Origin: Euglena gracilis
Taxonomy: Eukaryota > Euglenida > Euglenophyceae > Euglenales
Direction: 5' to 3'
Assembly: GCA_039621445.1 (NCBI GenBank)
Contig: CP154957.1
Coordinates: 39,278,654 to 39,342,653, forward strand
Length of the DNA: 64,000 nt
Within the stretch, counting starts at the first letter, position 1, and every line of letters begins with the position of its first letter. A program made the position numbers and the translations under genes. Shown here piece by piece: positions 49,654 to 62,390 of this stretch. The notes beneath the pieces are model-generated. The model saw only the letters and a list, made by a program, of their open reading frames with translations. It was not told the origin of the DNA and searched no databases.

Positions 49654-52600
49654 CGCACGGCGGCATCACTTGGGTCGCCCTTCTCCCCAAAAGAGGCAGC
49701 GCTTCAAGCCGGGCCATGTGGGGCCCAATACAAAATGAAACGTCGGATTTCCAACAGCTCGCCTTTGGTTCCTGGGGCCCCTGCAATCCCAAGGGAGTTT
49801 GGAAAAGAGTCAGCACCCAAAGGCCATTGTCAAATAGTGACCGTTTGCACAAGGGAACTTTTACGTTTACGGGTGGGAGCAGCAAGTAATTGGCAAATCA
49901 AGGGGGGACCCTCACAGGGGAAGCGTGCTTCTATCCATTTATTTGTTTAGTACTGGTTTACTTGCAGTCCTGCTCTGTTGGGGTGTACCTCTGTGTTTGG
50001 GCGGAAGATGTGGACGTCCTGCGTATCGTAGGACAGCATCGCCCCCAGCACGTGGACGTCCTTGAACTTCGGTGTCAGCCCCGCCCGCACCACGTTGTCG
50101 CTGCGTGCCATGACCTCCACTGCGTCGCCGCTGTCATACGCGGGTGGCTCGGTGGCAGCCAGGAAGAGTCCCTCCCCTGGGACAGGGTTCGATATCGGGG
50201 CGGGTGGGGGGGAGCCACCTGACAGCGCACAGCCGAAATGAAGTGAAACCCATTTTTTTGACGGCAGAAAGTAGCAGGCCGATAATCTATTAATTTGTGA
50301 ATCTGTCTGTCTGTTACCTTTGGGGCCATTCTCGGGGCCAAGGTTCAGCAGGGCCATGTGGTCATACCCCATATTCAGCTGTGCATTTGAATTCTGGTCA
50401 ACGTTTCATGATCGTGAATGGAAAGGCCCCGTGCCCACCCTCATTGCTGGGGACGGACTTCATGCCAAAGTTTTTGGCGTTTTGGGGCATCTTTTTTGAA
50501 CAAAAATTTGGCTCACAACCGCCTGACCTAATTCTTGTGAGCACCTGCTCACACAAAAGCAGGGCAGGGGTATTGGGAACGGATTTGGATGGAGGATCAT
50601 ACCATAGGGCCAGATTGCCAGAGGTCAAAATGGGCATCCCTCAGGTTGCCATTTAGGATCCAGGACCATGGTGAAAATGGACACAAACCATTTCATTATC
50701 CCCTTCCACGAAAACCATTTCGGGCAATAATTTGTCAAATTGCTGAAAAAAATTCGGCTTGTGAAGCACCAGGAAGAAAATTTTGACATTTTGGGGGGTC
50801 CAGGGTAACCCCCAAGTCAGTGTGGACTCCAGGAGGGGTGGTCTGAACAAGCCTGCCATCAAAAAAAAATATGTGCATTTTCTCCAAGTGTGCACAAAAA
50901 TGCGCACACTTGGAAAAAATGTGCAAAAATGTGCAAATCTGAGAGAAAACGCTCAAGAATATGAATATGCAAAATTACCCAAAAAACAAATGCAAATAGG
51001 GCACCAAATTTACAATCATATGGATTTTTGAGGAAAATGACATTTTCAAAAAAATATTTAAAACCTTCAAAAAAAGCAAAAAAAATGCGAAAGATTGGGT
51101 AAACCACAGGAAAAAATGTGTCAAAAAGCAAAAAGCAAAAAAAAATGCTGAAAAAAAGTGCAAAAAATGCTCATTTCTGTAAAATTTGAAAAGATGCACA
51201 AAAAAAGTGCGAAAAATGTGAAGGAAAAAAAAAGCGAAACAAATCCCCCCACATAGATTCAGTTAGTGGCCCCAGGGGGGGGCATTTTTTCCAAGCCCAA
51301 GCCCAAGCCCACCAACCCACTATTTTGCTGAAAAAAAACCCACACACCCACCCCACACAAACATGACCACCCGGGGGGGGGGGGGTGAAATTTACCAGTG
51401 TCAAATGAACTTATGGTCTGGACCCCCTTGCGGTCCAGGAAGGGGGGTGGGGGGACCACCTAAAGCCCCGATACCCTCCTAATATCAAAGCCAACCATGG
51501 CGCTACATCAATGGGCCGATGCAAAGGGATTCAGAGGGGCAAAACGTCCCTCGTTGCACCGGTGGCACTGAGGGGGGATCTGACTGAGAATAATTGCCGA
51601 CGGGAACAATTCTGTCAGGAAAAAATATTGGAAGAAACCTTAAAAATGCCAGAAAAACTCTAGACGCCTGCTTTAAAATGGCCGGTAAAAATTCTCGACG
51701 GAAAAATCTCGTCAACCAATTTTTCAAGGAAACCCATCAGAATTCACATCAAAAATTTGAGGTTTTCCCAAAGCAATCCAAACCTCCAAATTGCAAAATA
51801 AAGCAAAGAACGTATTCTTTCATTTTGGATGATCAATTTAGGTCATTTGGAGCAAAAATGCATTTAAAAATCGGTGCAAAACGCCTAAGCAAAATTTTGG
51901 GCGTTCACTGGAAGAAATTGGGTTTTGTTTAAATTTGCTGGGAAAAAATCCTGGACGGATCCTTAAAATGGCAGGAAAAATCCTGAAAATTCCGTCCAGA
52001 ATTTTTTACACACCCCCCGTTCAATCCCCCCCCCGGTATGGGCAAGCTGCTGAGTTCTTGCAGGTCCTCGAAAATGTTTCCATTTTCAAACCAGGGGCTT
52101 CATGTTGGGTTTGTGTCCCGTCACCCATGGGCCCAACAACCAAGGTGGGCACCTGGGCTCAGGGTCACAATGTTGAGGAAGAAGACTTGGAAGCAGCCGC
52201 CGTCGCCAGGGTACTGCTGGACCAGGTCGAGGAAGGTCGACATGGCGAAGTCCAACGTGAGGGGCCTGGGGGGGGGGGGGGGGGGACAGGCACTGGGCGG
52301 GGAGTGCAGTGGGGGTGGGTCATGTCCATGGGTAGGCGAGGGCTGGGGGGGGGGGGGAACGGCAACTAAATGCACCAAATGCATCCATCGTTTCCGATGT
52401 GTTCAAGTGGCAGAGAAGTGGAGGGGAGGGGTCAACAGTCTCTCTCCGGGACGCCTCGGAGGTGCGGCGGGACACCTGAGGCGGAGCCGAGCCGCCAACG
52501 ACTCGATCTGCTGCCGCACTCGCTCCTCGTCGCACTCCAGCAGCTGCACGTACACCACCTTGAGGGCAGCCTGCAGCCGCCGGAAGGCCCACCGCAAACC

Positions 52601-55600
52601 CGCAGTCCAGCCCACAGAGCAGCCACGGCCCCACCCGAACGCCAGTGTGCACACGCTGGCTGATACACGCACGTGTGCAACACGCTGGGCTGATACACGC
52701 ACGTGCCACACGCAGGGCACGCGTGGGGCGTGTGACCCGTTCGGCGGGGACCGGACCTTGCGGGCCTCCTCGGAGGTGCCGGGGTCCGCCAAGGTGCGGC
52801 CCAGGTGCTCCACCGCCTCGGGGGAGACGAGGGCGGCCAGCTCTCCGATGGTCCGCAGGTAGTGGGCGATCTGGGGCAGCGGCCGGAAGCTGCACATCGC
52901 CTGTGTGGGAGGTGTGAGAGGGTGGGGGGGGTGGGGGTTTGGGGGGGGGTGGTTGGGGGGTTTGGGGGGGGGGGGGGGCGTGGGAGGATTTGTGGACGGG
53001 GAAGGTTCTGTTTTCTGTTGGGAAAATATTTGGCGGATTTTGGAAATGCCGGGGGGGGATCTGTGAAGCCACGTTACTGCAGAAATCCAGAAAGGCTGGA
53101 AATTTGGAAATTTGACAAAAATTCAAAAATCGGAGATTCCATGAAATCAAATTACAAGGAAATCTCCAAAAGAGGATAAATACCCCTATTATACATGTTA
53201 TTAGAGAGAACCAACCCATCGACATTAAAGGGCAGCCAAGACAACTGAAAACTGGCTTGGCAGGTATCGGATTTGCCATTCTCACCACGTTTGGTTTTTG
53301 ATTTTGGTTCATAATAAGAGCAGGTAAGGGTTTGGAGAGTCGCATTCGGGGTCCCAGATAGATTTAAACCAAATTTTGGTCAAATTTGGGCCTCACTTTA
53401 AAGCACATTTTCGGCGAAAATCGGCGAAAATGTTGGCTGTCGGCTGATAGAAAGAATTAGATTTTCTTCAAATTGGCAGGGAGAATCCTCGGCGGAATTC
53501 TAAGAGGGTGGGGGAAGTCCTGGTCGAAGTTTCGTCCAGAACTGTCGCACAGTTTTCCCACTCAAATCCTCTGTCTTTCAAGGTAACCCCCCCAACATAA
53601 CTCCCCCCTCTGGGGTCCAACTTCGGGGTCCTAGCTGTACCCCCTCCAGACAACACCAAAGGAGGGGATTCTTGGGCTTGTTGCGACCTTCATGGAAAGG
53701 TTTTTGGCTTTGCAGAGATGAGCAATGAAAAAAATTTATATGAAAAATAACAAAGCATTGTAACATGTGCAATATGCTTAAAAGTGCATGGGGAACGGGC
53801 ATTTCTAATGCACCTCCCGGCACGCCACCGGAAGAAAATTTTTCACTATTTTGGATCAGGTCGTTTTTTTTGACAAGCCTTGGGGGGGGGGGTTCCAGCT
53901 CAGAAGCTGGAAAGTTTGGGCTAGCTGGAAAAGGCTGCTGGCTGAACCCCCCCCATGGGGGTCCCCCGGCTGGAACTGGGCCCAACCTGGGGTCGAACCA
54001 GGCGACAAAAAAAATCGAAACTGCAAAAAACGTCCAAAAAAACTGCCAATTATGCAAAAAAAAATGTGTGTGTATTGTATTTTCTTTACCCCAAATTTGT
54101 CCTGGCCAGCCCTTTTCCAACCCATTTTTGCCCATTTCCGGCCCATTTTTGCATTTTGCCCTGAAAAAAATGTGTTGTCGTCCAGCCGCAAATGAATAAA
54201 ACTCGTCGATGGAGGGGCAGGGGTCCGAGGCTGGAAAAAGGCTGCTGGCTGGCTGGACCCCCAGAAGAATCAAATTTTCTCAAGCTACGCCCTGTTTTGG
54301 ATATTGCCCCAAAATCCAAAAAAAAAATCTCCGAGCTATAACCCCCCAAATAAAAACCCCCAGCCCTGGACTCCGGGAGAAAATAACGCCAGGGAGGTCA
54401 TATTGGGGGGAGGGGGGTAGAGGAGGGCAGCCAGGGAGAAAGAAGTTCCAAAAGTACCTTGAAGGTGGTCAGGGCCACCACGGCCTCCGGCTTGTGATTC
54501 GGATCCGGGTAGTGCTTCGGGTCCCTCTGGTGCAACACCTCTGTGACGGGATGGGCCATGGCCCGCGGCCCTTTGCCCGGGCATGACGGCGCAGTGTGAC
54601 AAAGGTTGAAACCATTTGAAAGCCCATCCTTCGGAACAGATTTATGAGTGTGCAGGGAATTCCAAATGCATGCATGCGACGGAGCGAATGGATGGAGAAA
54701 TAACGAAACTCCATGCGGGAGGGGCATGTGCCTGCCAGTGCCTTCTCCGGGTGGGCCTGGATGGAGAGGGCGGTGCGGACGGAGAGGATCTTGAGCAGGT
54801 ACGGCAGCTCCTCCCCGAAGTGGCGGAGGTGCGTGGCCCCCCCCTCCTCCCCAACGTTGGGGGGAGGGGGTATGGGGTGCGGGGGTGTGGTTCTGCTGGG
54901 TGTGGTTCTGGTGTGTGTGGTTCTGGTGTGTGTGGTTCTGCTGGGTGTGGTTCTGCTGGGTGTGGTTGATGGGTGTGTGGTGGTTATGCTGGGTGTGGTG
55001 GGTGTGTGTGGTTCTGGTGTGTGTGTGGTTCTGATGGGTGTGGTGTGGGTGTGGTTCTGCTGGGTGTGGTTCTGGTGTGTGTGGTTATGGTGGTGTGTGG
55101 TTATGGTGTGTGTGGTTATGGTGTGTGTGGTTCTGATGGGTGTGGTTTCTGGTGTGTGTGGTTATGATGGGTGTGGTTCTGATGGGTGTGGTTATGATGG
55201 GTGTGGTGGTGTGTGTGGTTCTGGTGTGTGGTTCTGGGTGTGGTTCTGGGGTGTGGTTATGGTGTGTGTGGTTCTGGTGTGGTGTGTGTTTCTGCTGGGT
55301 GTGGTTCTGCTGGGTGTGGTTCTGCTGGGTGTGGTTCTGGTGTGTGTGGGTGTGGTGGGTGTGGTGCTGGTGGGTGTGGGTGTGGTGGGTGTGGTTCTGG
55401 TGGGTGTGGTTCTGGTGTGTGTTGTTCTGGTGTGTGGGGTTCTGGTGGGTGTTGTTCTGGTGTGTGTGGTTCTGGTGGGTGTGGTTCTGGTGGGTGTGGT
55501 TCTGCTGGGTGTGGTTCTGGTGTGTGTGGTTATGTGTGTGTGTGGTTGGGGGTGTGTGGTTATGCTGGTGTGGGTGTGGTTATGGTGTGTGTGGTTCTGG

Positions 55601-58600
55601 TGTGTGTGTGGTTCTGCTGGGTGTGGTTCTGAGGTGTGTGGTTCTGCTGGGTGTGTGGTTATGGTGTGTGTGGTTATGGTGTGTGTGTGTGGTCTGATGG
55701 GTGTGGTTATGATGGGTGTGGTTTTGGTGTGTGTGGTTCTGGTGTGTGTGTGGTTCTGCTGGGTGTGGTTCTGCTGGGTGTGGTTCTGGTGTGTGGTTCT
55801 GGTGTGTGTGGTTCTGCTGGGTGTGGTTCTGGTGTGTGTGGTTCTGGTGTGTGTGGTTCTGCTGGGTGTGGTTCTGCTGGGTGTGTGTGGTTCTGGTGTG
55901 TGTGGTTCTGCTGGGTGTGGTTCTGGTGTGTGTGGTTCTGCTGGGTGTGGTTCTGGTGGGTGTGGTTCTGGTGGGTGTGGTTGTGGTGTGTGTGGTTGTG
56001 GTGTGTGTGGTTGTGGTGTGTGTGGATCTGGTGGGTGTGGTTCTGGTGTGTGTGTGTGGTTCTGCTGGGTGTGGTTCTGCTGGGTGTGGTTCTGGTGTGT
56101 GTGGTTCTGGTGTGTGTGGTTCTGCTGGGTGTGGTTCTGCTGGGTGTGGTTCTGGTGTGTGTGGTTCTGGTGTGTGTGGTTCTGGTGTGTGTGGTTCTGC
56201 TGGGTGTGGTTCTGCTGGGTGTGGTTCTGGTGTGTGTGGTTCTGGTGTGTGTGGTTCTGCTGGGTGTGGTTCTGCTGGGTGTGGTTCTGCTGGGTGTGGT
56301 TCTGCTGGGTGTGTGGTTCTGGTGTGTGTGGTTCTGGTGTGTGTGGTTCTGGTGTGTGTGGTTCTGCTGGGTGTGGTTCTGCTGGGTGTGGTTCTGCTGG
56401 GTGTGGTTCTGCTGGGTGTGGTTCTGGTGTGTGTGGTTCTGGTGTGTGTGGTTCTGCTGGGTGTGGTTCTGGTGTGTGTGGTTCTGGTGTGTGTGGTTCT
56501 GCTGGGTGTGGTTCTGGTGTGTGTGGTTCTGCTGGGTGTGGTTCTGCTGGGTGTGGTTCTGCTGGGTGTGGTTCTGGTGGGTGTGGTTCTGCTGGGTGTG
56601 GTTCTGGTGTGTGTGTGGTTCTGGTGTGTGTGGTTCTGGTGTGTGTGGTTCTGCTGGGTGTGGTTCTGCTGGGTGTGGTTCTGCTGGGTGTGGTTCTGGT
56701 GTGTGTGGTTCTGGTGTGTGTGGTTCTGGTGTGTGTGGTTCTGCTGGGTGTGGTTCTGCTGGGTGTGGTTCTGCTGGGTGTGGTTCTGCTGGGTGTGGTT
56801 CTGGTGTGTGTGGTTCTGGTGTGTGTGGTTCTGCTGGGTGTGGTTCTGGTGTGTGTGGTTCTGGTGTGTGTGGTTCTGCTGGGTGTGGTTCTGGTGTGTG
56901 TGGTTCTGCTGGGTGTGGTTCTGCTGGGTGTGGTTCTGCTGGGTGTGGTTCTGCTGGGTGTGGTTCTGCTGGGTGTGGTTCTGGTGTGTGTGGTTCTGGT
57001 GTGTGTGTGGTTCTGGTGTGTGTGGTTCTGATTTGTGTGGTTCTGCTGGGGGTGTTTCTGCTGGGTGTGGTTCTGGTGTGTGTGTGGTTCTGGTGTGTGT
57101 GTGTGGTTCTACCCCGAACGGGGAAGTGGGAGGCACTTGGGTGTTGGTTTTGCATGTTGCTTGCTGTTCAATGTTTGTTCCCGGAGGGGGAAGGGACATA
57201 GACTTAGGTGGCGCATCTCGTTTTAGCTTTTTTTCTTTGTCGGTGTGGGCAAATGCGCACATCGACAATTTTTACCAAAGCCCCAAGACCGACTCCCCCC
57301 CCCCAAAACCCAAAGATGGAAGCAAAGATGGATGTGATGTGGTGCCCAGGACACGTGGGTGGAAGCAGGGATTTTGACAGGTAGGATGCCTGAGAACAGG
57401 TGTCACCACAGTACCCGGTGTGTTTAGAACCCTCCAATGGCTGTCTCATCAACTCAGGATACTGACTGAACGATTTCGAGAGGTGTGCCCAAGCCTGAAA
57501 CAATACCCTGAAACTTGGCTGGAAGAACTGGTGGTCGGTGTGGGCGAATGCACAAATGGTGGTGTGCATACATGCACACACCAACCATTTGCATGACTGT
57601 GAAAAGGGCAATAAGTGCAAGCCGAAGTTGATGTGTTTGCAAAATTGTACAAGTGGCTGGATTGTGCAAATGCAAAAACAGACTTTCATCTGCGCACAAC
57701 AACCACTTGTGCAACTGAACACACACACCATTTAGACGGTGCGGCACCACCACAGCTGGAAGTCCTCAAATGCGAGGTATTTTGTAAGAATTCAAACGCA
57801 ACCAAGAGCGCCAGCCTGCGGGCCTGAACTGGGGCATCGGCAATCGAAGCTGTGAAACCCCATTTCTTAGCCCCTGAAACATCAAAATAAACAACATTTT
57901 CAGGTTTCATCCTGAAAATCTGAGATTAAAAGTGCCCTTCACCCCGGTAATATAATCCGAAAACGAGGCACAACGGCTGAAAATGAACGTGTCTGCTGAG
58001 TGAAAATCCCTATGTTCAGGGGGCCATGTAATGCAATACACTGACACGCTTCATTTGACCTTCTCAGACATACCTTACAACACCACCACTTTTTTTTAAG
58101 CACAACACCTCCACAATCTGCTCACCTCCTGTTTCCATTCTTCTCTTGTCTCAGAAGTCCCTGTTACCAAGGCTTCAAAACGAAAAGGAATTTTGGTTGG
58201 TGCCCACAATTGTGAAAAGCAACCATTTTAATGGTTGATGTGTGCAATTGCGCACACCAACCGCCCAAACATACCAGCAGTGTTCAAAAGAGGGGTCCAG
58301 CCCCATTGATGTTTTATGTTCCGTGGCACCCATGCAATAGCATAAATCATGTCGGTGAGTGCAAATGCGCACACGAACGATGTACGCAGTTTCGCACACC
58401 GACCATTTTGAAACAAACCAAGAGCCTCCTATGACAGTGTGTTTGGAGCTGGAAAGTGAATGTGGTAAAGTGTGTTCCTGTGGCGAGTGGGGCATTGATG
58501 GACAACTTGCCACCAAATTCAACAGGTTACTGGAGGCAGTCCTCCTTTGTTCTGTATTCCCCTCATCAACCCCCAATGGCAGAATTTCCGAACAGAACAT

Positions 58601-60157
58601 TGCTTATGTGGCATGGGCACGTAATAACTTCCAAAACCTCCAAAACGTGCTGCAAAGCTTTAGAAAGCAAGCAAAGTGGTGGACCTGCCACCCCACCTCC
58701 AGAGCACCACCTGGCGCTGGCAGTTGTCACACAGGAAATTGGGGCGGCAGTGCCAGGGTTTTGGTGTTTTTGTCGGTATTTTCTCACTTTGGGGGTATAG
58801 GTCTGGGAGTTTTTGTGTTATTCTGACCACCAAAAAAAAACAGCAAAAAAACATGTAATTCCGGGGAGAGCTGGGGCCAAAAATGATAATTCACACGTAT
58901 TCTGTCCAATCGTGCACCCTCTCGCTCTCACCCCTTGTCACGCCGGTGCCAAACTCAAAAATTTGGACGTGTGCGAAAATGCACAGACCAAACCCAAAAA
59001 AGCTTAAGTCCGAGATGTGCCGCCCAAGATGACCAACCCATCCCAAAGGCAGCCCCGCTGGTCTGGGGGGCTGCCTGGCCATTCCCAAGCAACTTCGGGT
59101 GCCGCTGCAGGAACTCCGCCAAGGGCTGCGACGCAGAGGAAACAGAGGGGCATCGCCCTCCTGGGGCATGGGCCGACCGCACGGGAGACAGGGGGGAAGC
59201 GTGCCTGACCACACCATACAAGTGGGACCGATCAGCGATTTTAGCGTTGATGACTCCTGGTGGGAGGAAAAGACCCACAGGAAATGATATTTGCATATTT
59301 GAAGAAAAAAAAACACGCACGGACGAGGGGTGACAATTTTAGGTGGCCAAAAAGCATTTCACAACCTTCAGGGAGCCACTGGAGTGCCGTTCGGACAGTA
59401 ATACTCACATCCTGGGGCAATGGTATTGGTATTGGTATTGGAGATTGTGAGCCCTGAGAGACATTGTGCAAAGAAAGCCACAATCACCCACACTGTGTCC
59501 AGGTTGAAGACACAACCCCACGATGGCGGTGTATGCCACTGACGCCCTACAGAGGGGTTTCCTTTTCACCATATGCCACACCCCTCGGCAATGTCCAGGC
59601 TTCAGGTGACAGGGGCCCCGACCAACACACCTCCCCGCGGTGCATGCACGACGGGGCGGACGGGTGCGTGCCGATCCACAGCTCAGCGTACGGCACGTCC
59701 TCCACCACAAAGCCGGGGTCCCCGCTCCGCTTCCACTGCACATGCACGGCAAACAGTACTGGCTCAAAAGCAGAAGGCCCATGCCCTGGGTAAGCACAAT
59801 ACCCACCTCACCCCACCCAAACCGAGGGGTTGCTTTTGGGAAAGCAAATTCCGTGGGATAAAATAAAATAAAGTTCTTTCTGAAAGATTTAAACGTTGGG
59901 GAAACCTGCACAAAATAATTGGGAGACCTTCATCCGTTCCGAAATTCCGGGGTCTTTAACATTGCCCAAGTTAACATGTGTGGAAGCTACAAGGAGCCTC
60001 CCTTTCCTTTGTGGGCCCCTTCTCATCAGCTCGGCAGGGAGACCTGTGCCACGGCGCTCTGTAGGCTGACCTTTCCCCAGGCGTAGTTCATAACGCCGCA
60101 CTTCAGGGGGTGGGGGGCGTAGTGCGAAGACTTCGCGTGGAACGGCTTTGCCAAGAA
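47779..60157 (-). CDS. MPI: Mannose-6-phosphate isomerase type I, copy B, probably impaired
   Basis: Same gene structure as copy A. Exons in coding order: 60044-60157, 59631-59735, 59075-59125, 54732-54843, 54458-54540, 52757-52900, 52476-52570, 52153-52265, 49989-50176, 49424-49534, 48374-48477, 47779-47866. No frameshift or early stop was seen. Most exon differences from copy A are silent. The exceptions are a cluster in exon 9, where [10 protein letters not shown] becomes [10 protein letters not shown] and the zinc-binding His is lost, and a Tyr-to-Asn change in the last exon. The acceptor of exon 4 is altered by a 10-bp deletion (18 bases between GTGG and TCCTCC in copy A, 8 here), although another AG keeps frame and exon length. 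An intact reading frame with a lost metal ligand suggests relaxed constraint; catalytic loss is inferred, not shown. Confidence 0.9.
49989..50176 (-). CDS. MPI: MPI copy B exon 9: zinc ligand lost
   Basis: The reading frame is intact, but within about 30 bases of the active-site motif Asn becomes Thr, His becomes Pro (codon at 50142-50144) and Val becomes Asp. The downstream [12 protein letters not shown] with the catalytic Arg is unchanged, and the remaining differences in the exon are silent. Confidence 0.9.
54886..57110. repeat. 15-bp two-variant minisatellite, copy B
   Basis: The same array as 13271-15503 and almost the same total length. The first 800 bp or so (to about 55720) are far more varied than in copy A, with GATGGG, TATGGTGTG and GGTGGG variants and broken periodicity. 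The remainder keeps a variant order close to copy A near its right end. Confidence 0.96.
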
Positions 60158-60279
60158 CTGGATTTGCGGGGAGTCCTGCCGAGGTTGGCAGGGGGGGTTT
60201 GATTGGCATGGAGCCCATGAGACAGCATTCGCATAAACATGTGTGGACGAGAAATATGCCTAATGACAACGACAACATT

Positions 60280-60422
60280 ATGACAATGATTATCATGAAT
60301 AATGATAGTGATAATGATAACATTGTATAATGATAATGATAATGAGAATGGTAATGACAATGATAATGACAATGACATTGATAATGATAATGACAATGAT
60401 AATGATAATGATGATGATGACG

Positions 60423-60456
<34 letters not shown>

Positions 60457-60652
60457 CGACGACGATGGTGGTGGTGGTGGTGGTGGAGGTGGTGATGATA
60501 ACAATGATGATGATTATGATTATGATCATGATTATGATTATGATTATGATTATGACTATGATTATGATTATGATAGCGATAATGATGATGCTGACGATGA
60601 CGATGACGACGACAACGACGATGATGATAATCTCGATAAGGATAAAGAATGC
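60280..60652. repeat. GAT/GAC-type microsatellite, copy B
   Basis: The counterpart of 18660-19062, shorter in the GATAAT block. Confidence 0.9.
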
Positions 60653-60923
60653 CATATGATTCTACACTAACACAAATCTTGCTTGGTTTGCGGCACTAAA
60701 AAAAAAAAGCAGTTCAATGGAAAGGTTAAGTCGCAGACACAAGCACCCCCCAATGCATGGGGGGGGCATCATAAATCGGCATCTCCAATTGGAATCTTCC
60801 CTCTCATCGAGCGAAGCGGCAGCCTTCACCCACTGTAGACTATCCGCACATCTGACGCCAAAACAGGAAACGCCAACCCATCAGTCACAGGGGACTGTGA
60901 AAAAAATCGGTAAGGCGGCGCAC

Positions 60924-60962
60924 CTCTTCGAGTTCTCCAGGGCAGAAGCGCCGCTGTCCCTC
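60924..60962 (-). CDS. Possible 13-codon upstream exon (copy B)
   Basis: The counterpart of 19347-19385, with the same acceptor, donor and peptide. In this copy it is preceded on the minus strand by the larger exon at 61302-61454, also in phase 0. Confidence 0.4.
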
Positions 60963-61301
60963 CTGATGTGAGAGGTAGGGTGCAGTGGGGAGTGGGGATG
61001 AGGGGGGGGGGGGGTCAGTTCCAGCCATCACTCAAAGTGATGGGAGAGGGAAACAAGGAACGAACGGGGAAAGGGGGAGGGAAATGCAAAATGAGAAGAA
61101 TGCCGGAGGCACCGGGTAACCAACTGTATCCTGCGTTTGGCGGATTTTGAAAGATGTCCTCAATCTGTGAAACACACACTTTGCCTTTTTGTGCTGTGAG
61201 GACTCCGGGTGTTCCAGAAATCAGCAACTCCGCAGGTTGGAAACAAAACGGAGGAATTTTTATGCTCGTGGGAGAAAGATGACAGGGGGACTGGTGCGCA
61301 C

Positions 61302-61454
61302 CAGCCGGACGATGCTGGTCTGCTTGCCCTGCTTGCCGTAGGCGTGGTTCTCCAGCACCGGGTAGTGCTTGCCGCCCCACGGCCGGGCGACCCACACCGT
61401 GGCCTCGGGCGGCGAGTAGTCGTTGGGGTGGCTCCATTTGCCGTTGGTCTCCAC
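61302..61454 (-). CDS. 51-codon exon of an unidentified protein or MPI N-terminal extension
   Basis: A clear exon: acceptor CCTTGTGCAG, donor CTG|GTGCGC, phase 0 at both ends, strong GC-rich codon bias. It contains [20 protein letters not shown] and [19 protein letters not shown] do not recognise the family. The phases would allow splicing through 60924-60962 into the first recognised MPI exon, giving an MPI with a novel N-terminal part, but it may instead be the end of a neighbouring gene. Copy A loses this exon at the N gap. Confidence 0.6.
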
Positions 61455-61560
61455 CTGCACAAGGGGGACAAAGGGACGGAGAACGGCCACGCGCTGGTGT
61501 GACGTTGCAGCACAGTCCATGGCGATACAGTCGTGTGTGCATATGCTTGTGCACGAGCAC

Positions 61561-61795
61561 AAAGACACACACACACACACATACAGACAAACACACACAC
61601 GCACACACGCACACGCACACATACACAAACACATACACACCAATGCACCACACCACATACACATACACACCAATGCACCACACCACACACACGCATACAG
61701 ACAAACACACACACACACACACACGCACACGCACACAGACACATACACATACACACCAATGCACCACACCACATACACACACACACACACCTCGT
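61561..61795. repeat. CA-rich microsatellite with a repeated ACCAATGCACCACACCAC unit
   Basis: CACACA and CACATACA runs carry three copies of an ACCAATGCACCACACCAC unit (near 61640, 61670 and 61756), so this is a small compound minisatellite. No coding signal is supported. Confidence 0.85.
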
Positions 61796-61929
61796 CCATA
61801 GCCAGTGCACTGCTGCGAATGCTAACGCGCCGGCTCAGTTCAAGCATGCAAGATAGTACTGGAAAGGAGATGGCAGAATTGTGTTTTGTCCTGTCCAGCA
61901 GGTATGGGGGACCACAGCACCAAGAATTG

Positions 61930-62390
61930 CCGAAGGACCCCTGGGGTCCAGCTGGCTGGCTGGAAAAAGGTGCTGGCTGCCCAGGGGGGTGGGGAGCACC
62001 GATATTCTAGGGACCCAACATCAAGCCAAAAAAATCATACAAAAATAATATCAAAACCACCCCAAAAATATCTCCAGAATCCATTCTTACCCAACCTCTT
62101 TTCAAAAATAAGCCAAGGTTATCTATCTAATAAGGAGGCTGAGTATATCATCTCATCTTATCCCAGCCACCCAGCTCGTTCTTTCGTTCTTTGATTCACC
62201 CCCCACTACCCCTTCCTTTTTCCGGATGCGCCATTTTTGGTCCTTATTTTCCCTGGGGTGCTGTTGGTGCCAGAAGTTTTCCCTGTGCCATGCTGGGTGC
62301 TGGTGCCCCTGGGGGTTTTGTCCAGCCAGCCCCCCCCCCCCCCGTTAGGAGCCTCCAGCCAGCTGCCGGCCACAGGGGGGGGGGGGCATC
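61930..62390. repeat. Dispersed element, occurrence 5
   Basis: Starts with CAGCTGGCTGGCTGGAAAAA and GGTGCTGGCTG, has an A-rich AAAACCACCCCAAAAATA middle, and ends at GTCCAGCCAGCC followed by a C run of about 14. The ends resemble the other members; the interior is strongly diverged. Confidence 0.5.
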
